The position numbers and the translations under genes are program-made. 44,828 nt of DNA from Noviherbaspirillum soli (GTDB lineage: Bacteria; Pseudomonadota; Gammaproteobacteria; Burkholderiales; Burkholderiaceae_D): assembly GCF_015352955.1 (NCBI RefSeq), contig NZ_JACYOX010000041.1:1-44828 (forward strand), in the 5' to 3' direction. Under the pieces are notes generated by a model, which worked only from the letters and a program-made list of their open reading frames with translations, was not told where the DNA came from and did not search any database. Positions 42,483 through 44,828 of this stretch are shown one piece after another (position 1 is the first letter of the stretch; every line of letters begins with the position of its first letter).

Positions 42483-43982
42483 ATGGAAGACTTATCCCTG
42501 CTGATGAACGGCTTTGCCACCGTGCTGTCGTGGCAGAACATCGGCCTGATGGCCATCGGCATCCTGCTCGGCATCGTGGTCGGTGTGCTGCCCGGACTGG
42601 GCGGCCCCAACGGCGTGGCGATCCTGCTGCCGCTGACCTTCACGATGAACCCGACCTCGGCCATCATCCTGCTTTCCTGCATCTACTGGGGCGCGCTGTT
42701 CGGCGGCGCGATCACCTCGGTGCTGTTCAACATCCCCGGCGAAGCCTGGTCGGTGGCGACCACCTTCGATGGTTATCCAATGGCCCAGCGCGGCCAGGCC
42801 GGCGAGGCGCTGACCAGCGCCTTCACCGGCTCCTTCATCGGCGCGCTGGTGGGCGTGCTGATGATCACCTTCCTCGCGCCGCTGGTGGCCAAGTTCGCGC
42901 TGCGCTTCGGCCCGCCCGAATTCTTCGCGGTGTACTTCCTTACCTTCTGCAGCTTCGTCGGCATGGGCAAGGAGCCCAAGGCCAAGATCGTGATCTCGAT
43001 GTGCATCGGCTTCGTGCTGGCCGCGGTCGGCATGGACACCATTTCCGGCCAGCTGCGCATGACCTTCGGCCTGCCGGTGCTGCTGCGCGGCTTCGACTTC
43101 CTGGTGGCCGTGATCGGCCTGTTCGGCATCAGCGAGATCCTGATGACGATGGAAGAAGGCCTGGCCTTCAAGGGCAAGCATGCGGCGATCGATTTGAAGG
43201 TGGTGCTGAAAACCTGGGCCGGCATGCCGCGCTTCTTCATGACGCTGCTGCGTTCCTCGGCCATCGGCTGCTGGCTGGGCATCACGCCCGGCGGCGCCAC
43301 CGCCGCATCGTTCATGGGCTATGGCGTGGCCAAGAAGTTTTCCCGCAGCCCGGAGACCTTCGGCAAGGGCAATGTGGAAGGCGTGCTCGCGCCCGAGACC
43401 GCGGCCCATGCGGCCGGCACCAGCGCGCTGCTGCCGATGCTGGCGCTGGGCATACCCGGCTCGGCCACCGCGGCGGTGCTGCTGGGCGGGCTGATGATCT
43501 GGGGCCTGCAGCCGGGGCCGCTGCTGTTTGTCGAGCAGAAGGACTTCGTCTGGGGCCTGATCGCCAGCATGTACCTGGGCAACCTGGCCGGGCTCATCAT
43601 CGTGCTGGCGTCGGTGCCGCTGTTCGCCGCCATCCTGCGCATTCCGTTCTCCATCATCGCGCCGGCCATCCTGGTGATCTGCGCCATCGGCGCCTTCACG
43701 GTGCACAACGCCCAGTTCGACATCTGGCTGATGCTGATCTTCGGCATCATCGGCTATGTGTTCAAGAAGCTCGACTATCCGCTGGCGCCGCTGGTGCTGG
43801 CCCTGGTGCTGGGCGACCGCGCCGAGGATGCGTTCCGGCAGAGCATGCTGGCGTCCAAGGGCGGCCTGGGCATCTTCTGGAACAACGGGCTGGTGGGCAC
43901 CATCATGACGCTGGCCGTGGCGGGCCTGGCCTGGTCGGTGATTGGCGGCCTGCGCGAACGCTATCGGCTGCGCGCCGCCTGA
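42483..43982 (+). CDS. tctA: TctA large membrane subunit of TTT system 2
   Basis: A protein of 499 residues. The same signatures appear as in TctA1: GILLGIVVGVLPGLGGPNGV, then AILLPLTF, YWGALFGGAITSVLFNIPGE, GITPGGATAASFMGYGVAKK, and ALGIPGSATAAVLLGGLMIW. Long stretches are nearly identical to TctA1 (for example MLALGIPGSATAAV and DFVWGLIASMY-GN), consistent with duplication of a whole TTT operon. ACAGGAGTTGCG precedes ATG. It is the end of the second operon; a terminator follows. Confidence 0.95.
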   Translation: MEDLSLLMNGFATVLSWQNIGLMAIGILLGIVVGVLPGLGGPNGVAILLPLTFTMNPTSAIILLSCIYWGALFGGAITSVLFNIPGEAWSVATTFDGYPMAQRGQAGEALTSAFTGSFIGALVGVLMITFLAPLVAKFALRFGPPEFFAVYFLTFCSFVGMGKEPKAKIVISMCIGFVLAAVGMDTISGQLRMTFGLPVLLRGFDFLVAVIGLFGISEILMTMEEGLAFKGKHAAIDLKVVLKTWAGMPRFFMTLLRSSAIGCWLGITPGGATAASFMGYGVAKKFSRSPETFGKGNVEGVLAPETAAHAAGTSALLPMLALGIPGSATAAVLLGGLMIWGLQPGPLLFVEQKDFVWGLIASMYLGNLAGLIIVLASVPLFAAILRIPFSIIAPAILVICAIGAFTVHNAQFDIWLMLIFGIIGYVFKKLDYPLAPLVLALVLGDRAEDAFRQSMLASKGGLGIFWNNGLVGTIMTLAVAGLAWSVIGGLRERYRLRAA

Positions 43983-44005
43983 GGGAAGGGTAGTGGACAG
44001 CATGT

Positions 44006-44030
44006 CGGCGCCTGCGGGCGCCGTTTCTTC
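44006..44030 (+). terminator. Intrinsic terminator after TTT operon 2
   Basis: CGGCGCC-TGCG-GGCGCCG followed by TTTCTTC lies 23 nt after the tctA2 stop. Confidence 0.65.
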
Positions 44031-44170
44031 ATCTGGGCTTTTGCGGGTTAGCCGGCATCGGGCAGCTTGGCTGGATTGTCATTGATGGAGCGTGCGGGAA
44101 TTCGTCGATATTGTTATTCCGGTCAAGGCTGATGCGGGATAAGGGATGGGGTTGGAAGCGGTGGAACGAA

Positions 44171-44218
44171 GTTGCAGTTGCAGTTGCAGTTGCCGTTGCC
44201 GTTGCCGTTGCAGTTGCT
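44171..44218. repeat. Hexanucleotide tandem array (GTTGCA/GTTGCC, 8 units)
   Basis: Three GTTGCA, three GTTGCC, one GTTGCA and one GTTGCT run head to tail, with degenerate units up to about 44262. On the other strand it would encode Asn-Cys/Asn-Gly dipeptides, which is an artefact of the repeat and not a gene. Confidence 0.75.
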
Positions 44219-44386
44219 TTTGAAGTGGCCGTTGCCGTTGTTTTCGAAGTTGTCGTTGCAGTGAAGTCCCGTTGAGCGCGCCGTGACGTCGGTGCGTGGA
44301 GCGGGAAAAGGTGCGGCGTCTGTTTGAGCGCAGCGCAGCGTAGCGAGTTTAGCCGCGCCCCGCTCCATGCACCGACGGCACGGGGA

Positions 44387-44459
44387 CCCCGCGCAGCGGG
44401 GCGCGATCACCGGGTCGCCTTTTCTTGCCTACTTCTTTTGGCGAAGCAAAAGAAGTAGG
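44387..44459. repeat. Hairpin-rich part of a composite intergenic repeat
   Basis: CCCCGC-GCA-GCGGGG (44387-44401) is followed by a perfect 13-bp hairpin, CCTACTTCTTTTG (44428-44440) with CAAAAGAAGTAGG (44447-44459) and loop GCGAAG. A related partial motif, CCGGGTCACTTTTTTTGCTT, recurs at about 44679-44698. No coding sequence is credible in 44031-44763; this module and the hexamer array are all that was recognised. Confidence 0.6.
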
Positions 44460-44763
44460 TCGCCCGCCGGGGCGAACTCCCGGCCTGGTCATGACGACAG
44501 TGCAGTCGGGTTGTTTCACCAGGCGGAAAGACGTCACTGCGAAGCAGCAGTTGCTGTTGACGTTAAGCCATGTTCAACGAACACGTCAACGACAACACCG
44601 ACAGTGCTGCCCGTGCCTTGCCGGATAACGCAAGGCGGCTGCACTGCTGTGGAGACAAGCCGGGAATCCGTCCCGGCGGCCGGGTCACTTTTTTTGCTTC
44701 GCCCTCTATGTCAGGCTAGTTGTCGCATCCACTGATATCCAACAACCTGGAGGGCGATAGCGA

Positions 44764-44828
44764 GTGAGCAATGAAGAAACGACATCCGGAGCCAGTCCGG
44801 GAATGGGCCATACAGCAAATCATGTTGC
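44764..44828 (+). CDS. Start of an unidentified gene (cut by window edge)
   Basis: A GTG with GGAGGG 9 nt upstream (44749-44754) opens a frame reading MSNEETTSGASPGMGHTANH up to the window end. The good ribosome site and hydrophilic N-terminus suggest a real gene, but only 21 codons are visible. An alternative ATG at 44769 starts another frame. No family can be given. Confidence 0.35.
   Translation, partial: MSNEETTSGASPGMGHTANHV

Noticed and set aside
42492-44003. 503-codon minus-strand frame opposite tctA2
   Set aside because: Antisense shadow of a well-supported TctA gene, with low-complexity His/Gln/Arg composition.
44123-44410. Minus-strand frame with an Asn-Gly/Asn-Cys run
   Set aside because: Produced by the hexanucleotide array; no gene features.

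Overview
The window reads as a chromosomal segment of a GC-rich betaproteobacterium, most likely order Burkholderiales and perhaps an Oxalobacteraceae relative (Herbaspirillum, Noviherbaspirillum or Massilia type). The main reason is the number of Bug-type (TctC) periplasmic binding proteins. There are five, two of them in complete tripartite tricarboxylate transporter (TTT) operons, which is a hallmark of this order. No rRNA, tRNA, CRISPR array or prophage was seen. The taxonomic call is inference from gene families and base composition.

Layout. (1) 1-560: the tail of an IS110-type transposase, then a direct repeat of a palindrome-rich unit. (2) 562-2823: a LysR regulator divergent from a probable 3-hydroxybenzoate 6-monooxygenase. 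(3) 2941-15650: an AT-richer, gene-sparse stretch. It holds a small DUF3072 gene behind a near-perfect LexA (SOS) box, a fasciclin lipoprotein, a three-gene c-di-GMP signalling cassette (TonB receptor, YfiR, CHASE8-GGDEF-EAL), an insertion-sequence graveyard, a Tat-exported Bug protein, a SnoaL-like lipoprotein and a methyltransferase. It looks acquired or long-reshuffled. (4) 15650-23904: a GC-rich housekeeping/stress block with a LysR/YnfM-like MFS pair, a Cys-rich copper-storage-like protein, two PsiF-repeat proteins, a phospholipase-D lipoprotein, a glycosyltransferase and a flavin reductase-like protein. (5) 23926-30787: a minus-strand GntR - Bug - MmgE/PrpD - GST cluster behind a 26-bp palindrome, divergent from a Bug - gamma-glutamyltransferase pair. 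(6) 30946-31902: a DUF1269-like membrane protein and a 158-bp foldback (MITE-like) element. (7) 31903-43982: a carboxylate uptake and catabolism locus. An MFS gene diverges from tctC1-tctB1-tctA1-gntR-crotonase-CoA transferase-MFS, which is followed by a second complete tctC2-tctB2-tctA2 operon. (8) 43983-44828: a composite intergenic repeat and the start of an unidentified gene.

How the genes work together. The 31.9-44.0 kb region is best read as one regulon. Two related TTT systems import a carboxylic acid, a type III CoA transferase activates it, and a crotonase-fold enzyme processes the CoA thioester. That enzyme lacks both canonical hydratase glutamates. A FadR-type GntR protein sits in the middle. 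Both tctC promoters carry a closely similar ATTTTG-N4-CAAAAT palindrome, which suggests shared control. Both mature TctC proteins contain exactly two cysteines at matching positions. The substrate cannot be named from sequence.

The most notable system-level observations are the TonB-YfiR-GGDEF/EAL cassette, the LexA-boxed DUF3072 gene, the twin TTT regulon and the TA-flanked foldback element, one arm of which recurs 21 kb away beside an IS630-like remnant.
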